Notes: a model not told the origin generated them from the letters alone. Positions 34,479 to 43,586 are shown, counted from the first letter of the stretch. The stretch: DNA of 64,000 nt from CAZYFH01 sp964646815 (GCA_964646815.1 CAZYFH010000010.1:36828-100827), one strand, 5' to 3'. Numbers and translations are program-made.

Positions 34479-35630
34479 TTAGCGGTGGCGGGGCGCGGCC
34501 TCCGCATCCTCGCCGACTAGCAGGGCGTGTTGTCGACGAAGAAGTGCGGCCTTGGCATCGTTGACAGCCGAGGCTTCAAGCTGTGCGAGTTCGATGAACG
34601 CGTCTGATTGGACGGGGTAGCGCTCGATGGCCCACTGTAGCGCGCGCCGCGCGCCTTGGAGGTCGCCGTTCAAGCTGAGGCTTCGCCCCAGGAGGGTGAG
34701 CGCCTCGCTCGATGCGGTGCTCAGCGGAATCGACTCGAGGGCTTCGATGGCTTTACTGAGGGATGCGTGATCGCCAGTGGTCTCAGCGATATCGAGCCAG
34801 ACCCGTCCGAGCGCGGTATAGACCAAGGGCTGATCCGGGAGCTCCTCGGCTGCACGGCCGAGTGCGACGACGGCCAGGTCGGTGCGACCAGCGCGGGCGT
34901 ACGCAAGGGCGCGAGTGACATGCCGATCGGGACGATCCCGGTCGAGGGCCGAGAGCGCCTCGAGCTGTTGCAGTTCCAACCGGGTCTCGCCGAGCGCGCG
35001 GTAGACGGTGGCCAGCACCTCACGTGCGTCGAGCATGCCCGGCGCCAGTTCGACAGCGCGCTCGAGAAGGCCGCGTGCTTCGTCGTTTTGGTCCTGCGCC
35101 TGTAAGTAGAGGCCAAGGAGATAGTTGGCCTCGGTGAAGCGGGGATCGAGTTCAACAGCCCGTCGTAACAGCTGTTCGGCTCGCTCCGTGCCTCCGGCTC
35201 GGTGTTCGGCCAGCGCGAGCTTGTATAGCACGCGTGGATTTTGGTTATCGAGCTGGACGTAGCGCCGGAAGTGCTCGGCGGCCACCGCGTACTGCTCTAG
35301 CGCATAGGTCGCGTCGCCGAGCAAATCGAGCGGCCGGGTGGCCGAGGGGTCAAGATTCGCAGCCATCGTGAGGTCACGGATCGACGCCGGCAGGTCGCCG
35401 CGCTCACGATAGGTCTCGCCTCGCTTCAGATGGGCGAGCATCGAGCTACGATTGAGCGCGATGGCGCCGCTGTAGGCCTCGATGGCGACGTGCCCCTGCT
35501 TGTCGAGGCGCGCTTGATCGCCCGCGGCGACGAGCCGATGGTACTCACGGTCACGCGCGGCACCCGTGTAGACGACGACGCCCACCATGCCGACGAGTAG
35601 CACGACCGACGCCAGCAATATGCGACGCAT
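34479..35630 (-). CDS. TPR-repeat protein with N-terminal membrane anchor
   Basis: 383 residues from ATG 35630. One N-terminal hydrophobic helix (LLASVVLLVGMVGVVVY) serves as an uncleaved anchor. The body is a series of about nine TPR-like units, for example GQAR-type 'A-I-E-A-Y-S-G-A-I-A-L-N', 'A-A-E-H-F-R-R-Y-V-Q-L-D-N-Q-N-P' and 'E-A-R-G-L-L-E-R-A-V-E-L-A-P-G'. This suggests a periplasmic or membrane-bound scaffold for protein-protein contacts. A TACGAT box lies 7 nt before the start. It is probably co-transcribed with the SpmAB gene. Confidence 0.82.
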   Translation of the reverse strand: MRRILLASVVLLVGMVGVVVYTGAARDREYHRLVAAGDQARLDKQGHVAIEAYSGAIALNRSSMLAHLKRGETYRERGDLPASIRDLTMAANLDPSATRPLDLLGDATYALEQYAVAAEHFRRYVQLDNQNPRVLYKLALAEHRAGGTERAEQLLRRAVELDPRFTEANYLLGLYLQAQDQNDEARGLLERAVELAPGMLDAREVLATVYRALGETRLELQQLEALSALDRDRPDRHVTRALAYARAGRTDLAVVALGRAAEELPDQPLVYTALGRVWLDIAETTGDHASLSKAIEALESIPLSTASSEALTLLGRSLSLNGDLQGARRALQWAIERYPVQSDAFIELAQLEASAVNDAKAALLRRQHALLVGEDAEAAPRHR

Positions 35631-35802
35631 CTCGCCTATCGTAACAGGAAAGCGGTAATTGTCCCGGTGCGCCGGGGTCCAACAATCAAAGGTGAGCCGT
35701 TGTACTGACGCCTTGAGTTCCGTGTACACGAGCGCGACGACGGGGCCTTAAACGCGCTTGTTGCCAGTGGCGACGTTGAAAGCGAAACCTTTGGAGGATC
35801 GT

Positions 35803-36062
35803 GTGCTCGCTGTCCCAGCGGTGGAGTGGACCCAGCTTTCCTCGATGGAGACCTCGCTCGTCGAGCACTATGCCGCCGGCGACGAGGACGCCTGCTGTGC
35901 GCTGGTAGAGGAGCACGAGTAGGCCGTTGCCGCTCGACCAGCGGTCAACGCTTGTGCTCCGCGAGCACCACGGACTCTCGCATCAGGAGATTGCATACTT
36001 GCTTTGTGTCACGCTGGGCACGGTCACGTCTCGGCTCGCCCGCCCCGCCGCGTGCGACGGTC
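35803..36062 (+). pseudogene. Decayed ECF sigma-factor remnant
   Basis: Plus-strand frame 35803-35922 reads V-E-H-Y-A-A-G-D-E-D-A-C-C-A-L-V-E-E-H-E and then TAG; this is the start of sigma region 2. In another frame from 35924, sigma region 4 appears: LPLDQRSTLVLREHHGLSHQ followed by EIAYLLCVTLGTVTSRLAR, matching the helix-turn-helix of ECF sigma factors. The segment between (most of region 2 and the linker) is missing. A further ATG at 36072 begins MICHCG, like an anti-sigma zinc-finger protein, but then degrades. An inactivated sigma/anti-sigma pair is the simplest reading. Confidence 0.65.
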
Positions 36063-36115
36063 CGGTCCGACATGATCTGTCATTGCGGGGTGCCCTCCCG
36101 CGATGCATTTCTGAG

Positions 36116-38314
36116 CTACGGAATGCTGGCGGTCGCCGTGTTGTTCATGGCGTCAACGGCACGAACAACGACATTCGCCGCTACAGCGAGTGGGACCCTG
36201 ATCTCGAAGCGCTCCGCGCGCGAGTCCGGAATGCCGTCCAGCGGATAGACGACGTGCCACTGCTCCGCATCGACCGAGTACTCCACGTGACGGATCGGCG
36301 ACAGGTCATCGGTGACGACGAACGCGATCAGCGAATCGTTGCCGGTCTGTCGTGGTGGTTCGAGCGCAATCACTGGCTGCGCGTTGTCGACGTCAAACGG
36401 CTGACTCGTGAGCGACCCGCGGAGTGCGGAGTCCGGCGCGTTCGATAGTGCGTCCGTCGCGTCTATGCGGACGAGATACGTGCCGTCCGGCGTTGACGAA
36501 GTATCCCACGTGAAGATCGTGCCGGTTAGGTCACGCGTCAATACTTTCCATCTGGAGTCGTCCTCCGACCGATAGCGCACGTCGAAGCGCAAGTCGTCCT
36601 GATTGGGATCTCGTGCGGTCCAGACGAAGGTCTGAAGCCCTTTGCGATAGACACGACGACCGAGTGTGGCGGGCTGCGGCTCTCCGGCCGAGCCGTTCGC
36701 TTGCCATGCGTCATCGCGATCGTCTTCGAGGCCGGCGATAGGGGGATCGCCACTCGAGAAGGGCTGTTGAAAGACCTGGCCGGGCGGGTGCACGGTGAGG
36801 TTGGTCACTTCGGGACGGAGGTTGCGCGGCAGGTACGCTGTCGTCACCGATCGCAAAGCGGGGGTGGCTTCCGTTCCCTGGAGCAGCGCGCGCCACTGGA
36901 GATACCGCGCCTTCGGGCTCGTGATCGCGGTGCCGTCGCCATCGAGGTAGGCACCGGACCACGGGCTCCACGTGTCGCCCGGTGTTGCGGTGTTGCCCGA
37001 ACGCGTAAAGAGCTTGACCGTGCTGCCTTCCGGCGTCGTCGCACGCCAGCGGATCGCGCCCCACGTAGCGATCATCCCCGCGTCGCGCACGTCCGATAGG
37101 TAGCTACCCTCGGCAGCGCGTCCAACCGAGAGGCGGTAGAGTTTCGCGGCGTTGGCAGTTGTGAAGTAGAGTCGATCATCCGGACCGAGCGCAAAGCGGG
37201 TGACCTGCCGGGTCGGTGCCTGCGTCAGCAACACGGTCGTCCTCGGGGCATCGGTGACGCGGTAAATCTTGCCCGTCGCTCCGGTGCCGATCACCAGTGC
37301 ACCGTCACGATCGATCACCGCGTCATAGGGCGTGTCTTCATTCGAGCTCCACACGACATCCCAGACGCCGTCCGGCGCGATCCGGTAGACGGCGCCTTTG
37401 GTGCCCAGGCCCGAGCCGGCCGTCGGCGAAGTTTGCACCGTGCTGCCCGCGTCGGCGGCGACGACTGCCGTCACCTGCGTGCTCACCGTGCCACCAGCGG
37501 TCGGCGCCGCAGCCGGCTGGAGAGTATTAGTGGGCGATTCGGCGCGCGTGGGGGCGCCGGCCGCCGCGACGGCGTGGATCGTGCCGTCGGCGCTCACGTG
37601 GAGCGCGGAGATTTCGTCGAAATCTGAATCCAGGAGAACAAACACCTCGCCGTCTGGATCGATTCGAAACACCCTCCCAGGCGTCGCGGTGCCAGCGAAA
37701 ATCCGCCCGTCCGCATCGACGGCCAGGGTGCGCACGTGGGTTGCCTCGGTGTCGTATAGGAGAACTGCCTCGCCGTTCGGGTCGACGCGGTAGATGCGCC
37801 CCGGACCGCCGGTTGCGACCAGCAGCGTGCCGTCCGGCGCAGGGCTCAGGGCCCAGACGTACGCTTCTTGAGGGTCGAACACCGGCGTGGCACGGCCATC
37901 GGGCCCGAGTGCCACGACGTCGCCCTCCGGCGATGTGCCCGCGTACACGAGCCCTTCGGCGTCTATGGCTAGCGCGTGCACGTCGAGTTCCGCGGCCTCG
38001 AAGACGGTCGTGGCGGTCCCGTCCGGCTCGACGCGCACGACGGTGCCACCATTGCCGCCGCCCAGCCACAACGCCTCAGGCCCAGCGACGAGCGTCCAGA
38101 AAAACGGATCCGTGGACTCGTAGACGGCGTCAGCGCGCGGGCCGAGCAGCAGGCGGCCGTTGACGTCCACCGAGAGGTTGTCCACCTCTCCCTTGAGAAA
38201 TTCGATCTGCGTGGAGACGCGCCAGAACGCTGGTGCCGCGGCGCTCGCGAGACCGAGCGCCCCCGCGATGAACGCCACGGCGATGCTGGGTGCGCGCGAT
38301 GCGCGGGTCGTCAT
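36116..38314 (-). CDS. Secreted beta-propeller protein
   Basis: 732 residues with a signal peptide (about 1-25, ending ASAAAP). The body carries repeated strand motifs typical of NHL/SMP-30-like or quinoprotein-like propellers: VDVNGRLLLGPRADAVYE, ALAIDAEGLVYAGTSPEG, GTLLVATGGPGRIYRVD, LAVDADGRIFAGTATPGRVFRID and others. A fibronectin-type region lies near the C-terminus (FVWTARDPNQDDLRFDVRYRSED). Its start codon overlaps the stop of the S55-peptidase gene (ATGA), so the two proteins are translated together and probably act in one process, perhaps as sensor or inhibitor and protease. Confidence 0.75.
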   Translation of the reverse strand: MTTRASRAPSIAVAFIAGALGLASAAAPAFWRVSTQIEFLKGEVDNLSVDVNGRLLLGPRADAVYESTDPFFWTLVAGPEALWLGGGNGGTVVRVEPDGTATTVFEAAELDVHALAIDAEGLVYAGTSPEGDVVALGPDGRATPVFDPQEAYVWALSPAPDGTLLVATGGPGRIYRVDPNGEAVLLYDTEATHVRTLAVDADGRIFAGTATPGRVFRIDPDGEVFVLLDSDFDEISALHVSADGTIHAVAAAGAPTRAESPTNTLQPAAAPTAGGTVSTQVTAVVAADAGSTVQTSPTAGSGLGTKGAVYRIAPDGVWDVVWSSNEDTPYDAVIDRDGALVIGTGATGKIYRVTDAPRTTVLLTQAPTRQVTRFALGPDDRLYFTTANAAKLYRLSVGRAAEGSYLSDVRDAGMIATWGAIRWRATTPEGSTVKLFTRSGNTATPGDTWSPWSGAYLDGDGTAITSPKARYLQWRALLQGTEATPALRSVTTAYLPRNLRPEVTNLTVHPPGQVFQQPFSSGDPPIAGLEDDRDDAWQANGSAGEPQPATLGRRVYRKGLQTFVWTARDPNQDDLRFDVRYRSEDDSRWKVLTRDLTGTIFTWDTSSTPDGTYLVRIDATDALSNAPDSALRGSLTSQPFDVDNAQPVIALEPPRQTGNDSLIAFVVTDDLSPIRHVEYSVDAEQWHVVYPLDGIPDSRAERFEIRVPLAVAANVVVRAVDAMNNTATASIP

Positions 38315-40158
38315 CCGGCCTCGACGGTAAAAGAGAGCACGCGTGTGCCAGTAACGACGTGGTCAGTGGGAATATCCCATTCACCGATCGTCGCGTACTG
38401 TAGCCGGATATAGTCGCCGCTGGCGCGGTCGTCCTCGAGGACTGCCAGGACCGACGCCGGCAATGCTGGCAGTGCCTCGCCACGCACGACGGCGCCGGGC
38501 CGCGCCACAAGGAGTTTCACGTAGAGGCGATCGTGGCGTCGGGCGTTGTTCAGCGCGCGAATCAGCTGGGGGAGTGTCCGGGCGGCCCGCGGATGTCGTC
38601 CTTCCGTGGCCTCGCGCCGCTCAAGCTGTGTCGCGTCTGACACGAGCAGCTGAACCGGCCCGGTGACGTGGGACGGGAGCGTCATCCTGACCGTCTGAAT
38701 TGATTCCGCACCCAACGAATTCCTCGAGGCCACCTTAAGGGCGACGGTGTCGCCGGCGCGGGGGCGAACCGCATCAATCCAGACGCGGTCGAGCCTCGCG
38801 GTCCGGGACTCCTCGTAAGAAGTGATCGCGATATCAATCCCGTCGAAGGCCACTGGCTCGAACATATTTCCAACGAGCGTGGTGAGCGGAGCCATGATGC
38901 CCGAAGCCGCCGCGATGTAGGCGGTATCGCCGGCGTACACGTCATGAAACATGACGTCCGCCTGTCCGCGGACCCGTGCCGTGGCGCCGACGCGATACGT
39001 GCTCGCGCCAACTTGGCGTGTCCAGGACACGAAGGCGTTGAGGATGCCCGTGTACGTCAGCAGCGGCGTGAACAGACGATCGTCGACGACCTCGAATTCG
39101 AACCGCTGGCTAAGGGTCCGGTCGTCGCCCGCTTCGAGGGTGACGGTGACCGGTATCATCGCCGGACCGGCCCCGAGACTGCCGAAGATGCCAGTCGACC
39201 GATCCTGATCGATGGTGCCCAGGACGTCACCGATCGCCGCGATTCGAGATGAGATGGCCAGGCTAGGCAGTACCGTCGTCACATGGGCGCGGGTCATCGC
39301 AAACTTCGCCGGACCCAAATTGTAGAACGGGTGGCCGAACGCGTACACGCGCCCGTCCTCGACGAGTGTTACGGTGCCGGTGCCGGCTATCGAGAGGTCC
39401 CCACGCATCAGGCTCGCGCCCACAGCGTCGCCCGGTTGGAGCGGGACACCGTCGGACCCCTGGACCGCGCGCGTTGCTGCAGCGCTCCCGACTGTCGTCA
39501 TGAATCCGGCCGAGTCGAACGCGGCTGACCAGAGGTTCTGGATCTCCGGCAGGAAGCCGCCCAGGGCCAGCGGTGTCGCAATTGGGCGGAGCAGAGTGCC
39601 GAGGCGGCCGGCCTCGGCGATGGGGAGGCCAGCGGTACGCACGTCGATCGGCCGCTCCGCGAACGCCAGCCGATGCCCGAAGAGCTGCTGTGCGACACGT
39701 GCAAGGCCGTCCCGACTCGCCGAGAAGAGCGGTGGCGGGACGCGTCTCCGGGCGACACGATTAGCTTCGGCGTCGGTTGCGGCCATTTCCTCGATCGGGG
39801 TGATGCCGGCGATCGCCTCCCTGCTGAAGGACCCCAACGAATAGGACACGGCGCCCACGAGACGGTCGTCGATGTAGACTGGGCTCCCGCTCATTCCCTG
39901 AATGACGCCGCTGTCAGCGAGCGGTCCGCCCTTGAGCCGGGCGATGATCAGGTTCCGGCGCGGCCCCATGACATTTGCTAGCACGCCGAGGACGTGTACG
40001 GAGAATTCCTCGCGGGTCTCGCCTTCGAAGACGGTGACGCCAACCCCTGTCATGCCGGCGCGCACCTCGTCGAGCGCCATGCGGTCGGTTGCTGCTGGTA
40101 GGGTGACGACAGTGAGTGCTGCAAGGGATGCGCCGCACAGCAGCGCTACAGGTCTCAT
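38311..40158 (-). CDS. SpoIVB-type (S55) peptidase-domain protein
   Basis: 615 residues from ATG 40158. The signal peptide ends near VVTLPAA. The S55 peptidase signature is clear: the MTGVGVTVFEGETREEFSV opening, IQGMSGSPVYIDDRLVGAVSY with the catalytic Ser in GMSGSP, and FGHPFYNLGP. In Bacillus SpoIVB triggers sigma-K activation; in non-sporulating bacteria the family has no established role. It overlaps the propeller gene by 4 bp and is divergent from the aromatic amino-acid operon. Confidence 0.85.
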   Translation of the reverse strand: MRPVALLCGASLAALTVVTLPAATDRMALDEVRAGMTGVGVTVFEGETREEFSVHVLGVLANVMGPRRNLIIARLKGGPLADSGVIQGMSGSPVYIDDRLVGAVSYSLGSFSREAIAGITPIEEMAATDAEANRVARRRVPPPLFSASRDGLARVAQQLFGHRLAFAERPIDVRTAGLPIAEAGRLGTLLRPIATPLALGGFLPEIQNLWSAAFDSAGFMTTVGSAAATRAVQGSDGVPLQPGDAVGASLMRGDLSIAGTGTVTLVEDGRVYAFGHPFYNLGPAKFAMTRAHVTTVLPSLAISSRIAAIGDVLGTIDQDRSTGIFGSLGAGPAMIPVTVTLEAGDDRTLSQRFEFEVVDDRLFTPLLTYTGILNAFVSWTRQVGASTYRVGATARVRGQADVMFHDVYAGDTAYIAAASGIMAPLTTLVGNMFEPVAFDGIDIAITSYEESRTARLDRVWIDAVRPRAGDTVALKVASRNSLGAESIQTVRMTLPSHVTGPVQLLVSDATQLERREATEGRHPRAARTLPQLIRALNNARRHDRLYVKLLVARPGAVVRGEALPALPASVLAVLEDDRASGDYIRLQYATIGEWDIPTDHVVTGTRVLSFTVEAG

Positions 40159-40270
40159 GGAAGGTGGGCAGCCGCGGCGAACGCCGGACGGCATCTGGAA
40201 CGGTTATATCGGAGGAAGTGATTGCAGGTCAAGGAGAAATGGGCGATCGTGCCGTGCGTTAGGGCGTGAA

Positions 40271-40300
40271 TTGACAGTGCATCGCGCGGTCTGATAGCGT
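40271..40300 (+). promoter_or_regulatory. Promoter upstream of the aromatic/tryptophan operon
   Basis: A perfect -35 TTGACA (40271-40276), then after an 18-nt spacer TAGCGT (40295-40300) as -10. Transcription would start near 40307, just before the leader ORF at 40311. Confidence 0.55.
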
Positions 40301-40310
40301 TGCGAAAGGG

Positions 40311-40445
40311 ATGGTGAGATTGCCTGTATCGACGGTTCTGGTTGTCTGCACGCCCGCGGTCGCAGCGGCCCACCCCGATGCGCGCCGGGCTTGGTGGTGT
40401 TGCACGTTTAGTCCCAAGACGACGACTAGCGGGGCGGTCATCTAG
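40311..40445 (+). CDS. Tryptophan-operon leader peptide (candidate attenuator ORF)
   Basis: 44 codons, ATG 40311 to TAG 40443-40445. The tandem Trp codons TGG TGG lie at 40392-40397, in R-R-A-W-W-C-C-T-F-S. It sits directly between a TTGACA promoter and the aroDE-trp operon and is followed by a strong terminator. Ribosome stalling at the Trp codons would set the choice between alternative RNA folds. The start codon is uncertain: ATG at 40311 is only about 4 nt after the predicted transcription start, so the leader may be nearly leaderless. Confidence 0.6.
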   Translation: MVRLPVSTVLVVCTPAVAAAHPDARRAWWCCTFSPKTTTSGAVI

Positions 40446-40474
40446 ACCAACGGTCAACCAACGCACGCGACGCC

Positions 40475-40511
40475 AAGCCCCATCAGCCGGACGGCTGACG
40501 GGGCTTTTTTT
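40475..40511 (+). terminator. Attenuator-type terminator before the aro-trp operon
   Basis: AAGCCCC-a-TCAGCC (40475-40488) pairs with GGCTGA-c-GGGGCTT (40493-40506), leaving the loop GGAC and one A/C mismatch; a run of seven T (40505-40511) follows. Two upstream segments can compete for its 5' arm: GGGCTTGG (40387-40394, covering the first Trp codon) pairs with 40473-40480, and GGGGC (40431-40435) pairs with 40477-40481. A TAGTC/GACTA hairpin (40409-40413 with 40424-40428) could in turn mask the second segment. This is the layout of a transcription attenuator, deduced by eye. Confidence 0.7.
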
Positions 40512-40532
40512 CGGTGCGGGACGGACGCCTAA

Positions 40533-42029
40533 ATGGACGGGACAACACCGCTACTATGTGCAACCGTGACCGGCGAGACGACGAAAGAATTGCGCGCGAA
40601 TCGCGATCGCGCCTCGAACGCCGACATGGTCGAGCTCAGACTCGACTCGGTGACGAGACCGGACGTTGCAGGCGCGCTAGCCGGTCGCACAACGCCGGTC
40701 ATCGTCACTTGTCGCCCCATGTCGGAAGGAGGATGGTTCAACGGTGCCGAAGAGGAGCGTCGACGGATCTTGGCTGCGGCTCTAGAAGGAGGGGCGGAGT
40801 TCGTCGACGTGGAGTGGCGGGCGGGGTTCGAGGATCTCATCGGAGCTGAGGACGGCCGTCGGATCGTCCTCTCGACTCACGACTTCGACGGCGTGCCAAA
40901 GGATCTCGAGGACCGGTATCGAGCAATGCGCGCGACCGGGGCCGATGTGGTCAAGGTGGCCGTTCGCGTCGACGGTTTGAGCGACACACTCGCACTGGGG
41001 AGACTGGGCGCCTGGGCGACCGACGAACGGCGGGTGGTGATCGGAATGGGCCCGGCCGGCGTGGCTACGCGGGTGCTCGCCAGTCGCTTCGGGTCGTGCT
41101 GGACATATGCGGGCGACGCCGTGGCCCCAGGTCAGATCGACATGTGCCGACTGCGCCACGTGTTTCGATTCGGGGCGATCACCTCGCGCACCTCCGTGTA
41201 CGGCGTGCTCGGCGCCCCGGTGGGGCATTCGCTATCGCCGGCGATGCACAACGCCGGCTTTGCGGCCGCCGGCATCGACGCGGTGTATCTCCCGCTGGAG
41301 GCGCGCGACCTCGACGATTTCGTTCAATTCTCCGACGCCGTCTCGCTCCGTGGCGTCAGTGTCACGGCGCCGTTCAAGGAACAGATGGCCGCGCGTGTCA
41401 CCGATATGGATGCCGTGGGCCGGCAGGTCGCCGCGGTCAACACGGTGCGCCTGGACGCGTCCGGGTGGCGCGCGATCAACACGGACGTCTCGGGGTTCCT
41501 CGAGCCGATCGCGGGGCGGACGACGTTGTCCGGTGCGCGCGCGGCCGTGCTCGGAGCGGGTGGCGCGGCACGCGGTGTCGCCGTGGCGCTCGCGAGTCAG
41601 GGGGCCACGGTCACCGTCTGCGCTCGCGATCAATCCAAAGCCATGCGGGTCGCGAAAGCTGTCGGCGGAGCGGCTGGACCGTTGCCTCCGTCGCCTGGCT
41701 CATGGGATGTGCTGGTAAACACGACGCCGGTCGGCACGCGACCAGACGTCGAGGCGACACCGTTACCGGACGGCCCGTTCACCGGACGTCTCGTCTACGA
41801 CCTCGTCTACAACCCGACCACTACACGTCTGCTGGCCGACGCCGCGGCGGCGGGCTGCGACACGATCGGCGGGCTAGAGATGCTCGTGTCGCAGGCCGTC
41901 CGGCAGTTTGCCTGGTGGACCGGTCAGAGTCCAGCACCTCAGCTGTTCAGGGAGGCGGCGAAGAAAGAGCTGGCGCGTCAAGTCGCTGAGGATGAGAGGG
42001 GAGGGCTGGGAGCCCGCAACCGTATGTGA
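40533..42029 (+). CDS. aroDE: Bifunctional 3-dehydroquinate dehydratase / shikimate dehydrogenase
   Basis: 498 residues. The N-terminal third is a type I dehydroquinase: LCATVTGETTKEL, VELRLDSV, VDVEW, IVLSTHDFDG and the Schiff-base Lys region VVKVAVRVD. The rest is a shikimate dehydrogenase: YGVLGAPVGHSLSPAMHN (shikimate-binding Ser), SVTAPFKEQMA (catalytic Lys), the AVLGAGGAARGVAVAL NADP-binding loop and VNTTPVGTRPD. The fusion catalyses two consecutive shikimate-pathway steps. It is the first gene after the attenuator and starts only 22 bp beyond the T-run. Fusions of this kind are known from plants and some bacteria. Confidence 0.92.
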   Translation: MDGTTPLLCATVTGETTKELRANRDRASNADMVELRLDSVTRPDVAGALAGRTTPVIVTCRPMSEGGWFNGAEEERRRILAAALEGGAEFVDVEWRAGFEDLIGAEDGRRIVLSTHDFDGVPKDLEDRYRAMRATGADVVKVAVRVDGLSDTLALGRLGAWATDERRVVIGMGPAGVATRVLASRFGSCWTYAGDAVAPGQIDMCRLRHVFRFGAITSRTSVYGVLGAPVGHSLSPAMHNAGFAAAGIDAVYLPLEARDLDDFVQFSDAVSLRGVSVTAPFKEQMAARVTDMDAVGRQVAAVNTVRLDASGWRAINTDVSGFLEPIAGRTTLSGARAAVLGAGGAARGVAVALASQGATVTVCARDQSKAMRVAKAVGGAAGPLPPSPGSWDVLVNTTPVGTRPDVEATPLPDGPFTGRLVYDLVYNPTTTRLLADAAAAGCDTIGGLEMLVSQAVRQFAWWTGQSPAPQLFREAAKKELARQVAEDERGGLGARNRM

Positions 42030-42068
42030 TTGCGCCTCCGCATGGTTTGCGCCGCGCCGGGATTCACG

Positions 42069-43586
42069 ATGACGACGATCGACACGACATTCGAGCAGTT
42101 CACGGAGTTGGCCACCCGCGGCACCATGGTGCCCGTCTGTCGCGAGGTGATGGCGGACTTATTGACGCCGGTGTCGGCGTTTCTAAAGATCGCCGAGAAC
42201 AGCAGTCACGCGTTCCTGTTAGAAAGCGTCGAGGGGGGTGAACGGATCGCGCGGTATTCGTTCTTGGGCAAGGACCCGTTTCTCGTCCTGCGATCGGAAC
42301 GTGGCGACACACGGGTCGAGCGTGCCGGCGCGCGAGAGCTCCGCTCCGAGCCCTTCCTCGACGCGTTGCGTGACCTCCTGGCACGCCACCGCTCGCCGGC
42401 GGTGCCGGGATTGCCTCGGTTCACCGGTGGGGCCGTGGGGTTCCTAGGCTACGATGCCGCGTCGTGGTTCGAGCCGACACTCGAGCGCCGCTGGGCGGCG
42501 TTTCCGAAGCCGGACGAGGGGGGCGATGACGCCAGCTTCATGCTGTTCGATACGGTCCTGGCATTCGACCACGTGAAACACCGCATTTTGCTTATCGCGA
42601 ATGCGATGGTCGACGGTATCACCGAGGACGAGGATGAGCTGAGGGCGCGGTATGAGTTGGCCCTTGCCAAGATCCAGGTCCTCGAGGGCGAACTCGACCG
42701 TCAGCTGTCGGTGGCCAGCCCGCTGGCACCGGCAGATCTCGAAGTGTCATCTAATACGACGCAGGCGGAGTTCGAGAAGGCGGTCCGCATCGCGAAGTCC
42801 TACATCACCGCGGGGGACATTTTTCAGGTAGTGGTGTCACAACGGTTCGAGATGGAGGTCGCCGCAGATCCGTTTACCGTGTACCGCGCGTTGCGATACG
42901 TGAACCCGTCGCCCTACATGTACTTCATGCGGATAGACGACGTCGCGATTGTCGGCTCCTCACCAGAGATGCTCGTGCGCGTCGAGGGGCGGCACGCCGA
43001 GACCCATCCAATCGCGGGGACGCGGCCGCGTGGCATCACCGACGAAGCCGATCAGGCATTGGAGGAGGAGCTGAAGGGCAGCGAGAAGGAGCGAGCCGAG
43101 CACGTCATGCTTGTGGATCTAGGCCGGAACGACCTCGGGCGAGTGTCGGAGTTCGGGTCGGTACGTGTCCCCCAATACATGGCACTCGAGCGGTATTCGC
43201 ACGTCATGCATCTCGTCTCCCGTGTGGAAGGCTGGCTAACCAGCGACCGGGACCGACTCGACGCCCTCGCCGCGTGCTTCCCCGCGGGGACGGTGTCCGG
43301 GGCGCCGAAGATCCGCGCAATGGAGATCATCGCAGAGCTGGAGCCGACGCGTCGCGGGATCTACGCCGGGGCGATCGGTTACCTCGACTTCGCGGGACAT
43401 CTCGATTGCTGCATTACGATCCGCACTATCGTCGTGAAGCAGGGACGAGCCTACGTGCAGGCGGGTGCGGGCATCGTCGCTGATTCCAACCCGACGGCCG
43501 AATATCACGAGACGCAGGCCAAGGCCTCCGCGCTGCTTCACGCACTCGAGATGGCACAGAGCGGGCGGGGACCAGTGACAACGTAG
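42069..43586 (+). CDS. trpE: Anthranilate synthase component I
   Basis: 505 residues from ATG 42069; upstream ATG 42042 and TTG 42030 are in frame, the latter directly after the aroDE stop. It converts chorismate plus ammonia to anthranilate, the first step of tryptophan synthesis. The feedback-inhibition motif L-L-E-S (FLLESVEGGERIARYSFLG) is present. The chorismate-binding half is intact: DIFQVVVSQRF, NPSPYMYFMRIDD, HPIAGTRPRG, DLGRNDLGRVS and FPAGTVSGAPKIRAMEII. trpG follows 15 bp later. Confidence 0.95.
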   Translation: MTTIDTTFEQFTELATRGTMVPVCREVMADLLTPVSAFLKIAENSSHAFLLESVEGGERIARYSFLGKDPFLVLRSERGDTRVERAGARELRSEPFLDALRDLLARHRSPAVPGLPRFTGGAVGFLGYDAASWFEPTLERRWAAFPKPDEGGDDASFMLFDTVLAFDHVKHRILLIANAMVDGITEDEDELRARYELALAKIQVLEGELDRQLSVASPLAPADLEVSSNTTQAEFEKAVRIAKSYITAGDIFQVVVSQRFEMEVAADPFTVYRALRYVNPSPYMYFMRIDDVAIVGSSPEMLVRVEGRHAETHPIAGTRPRGITDEADQALEEELKGSEKERAEHVMLVDLGRNDLGRVSEFGSVRVPQYMALERYSHVMHLVSRVEGWLTSDRDRLDALAACFPAGTVSGAPKIRAMEIIAELEPTRRGIYAGAIGYLDFAGHLDCCITIRTIVVKQGRAYVQAGAGIVADSNPTAEYHETQAKASALLHALEMAQSGRGPVTT

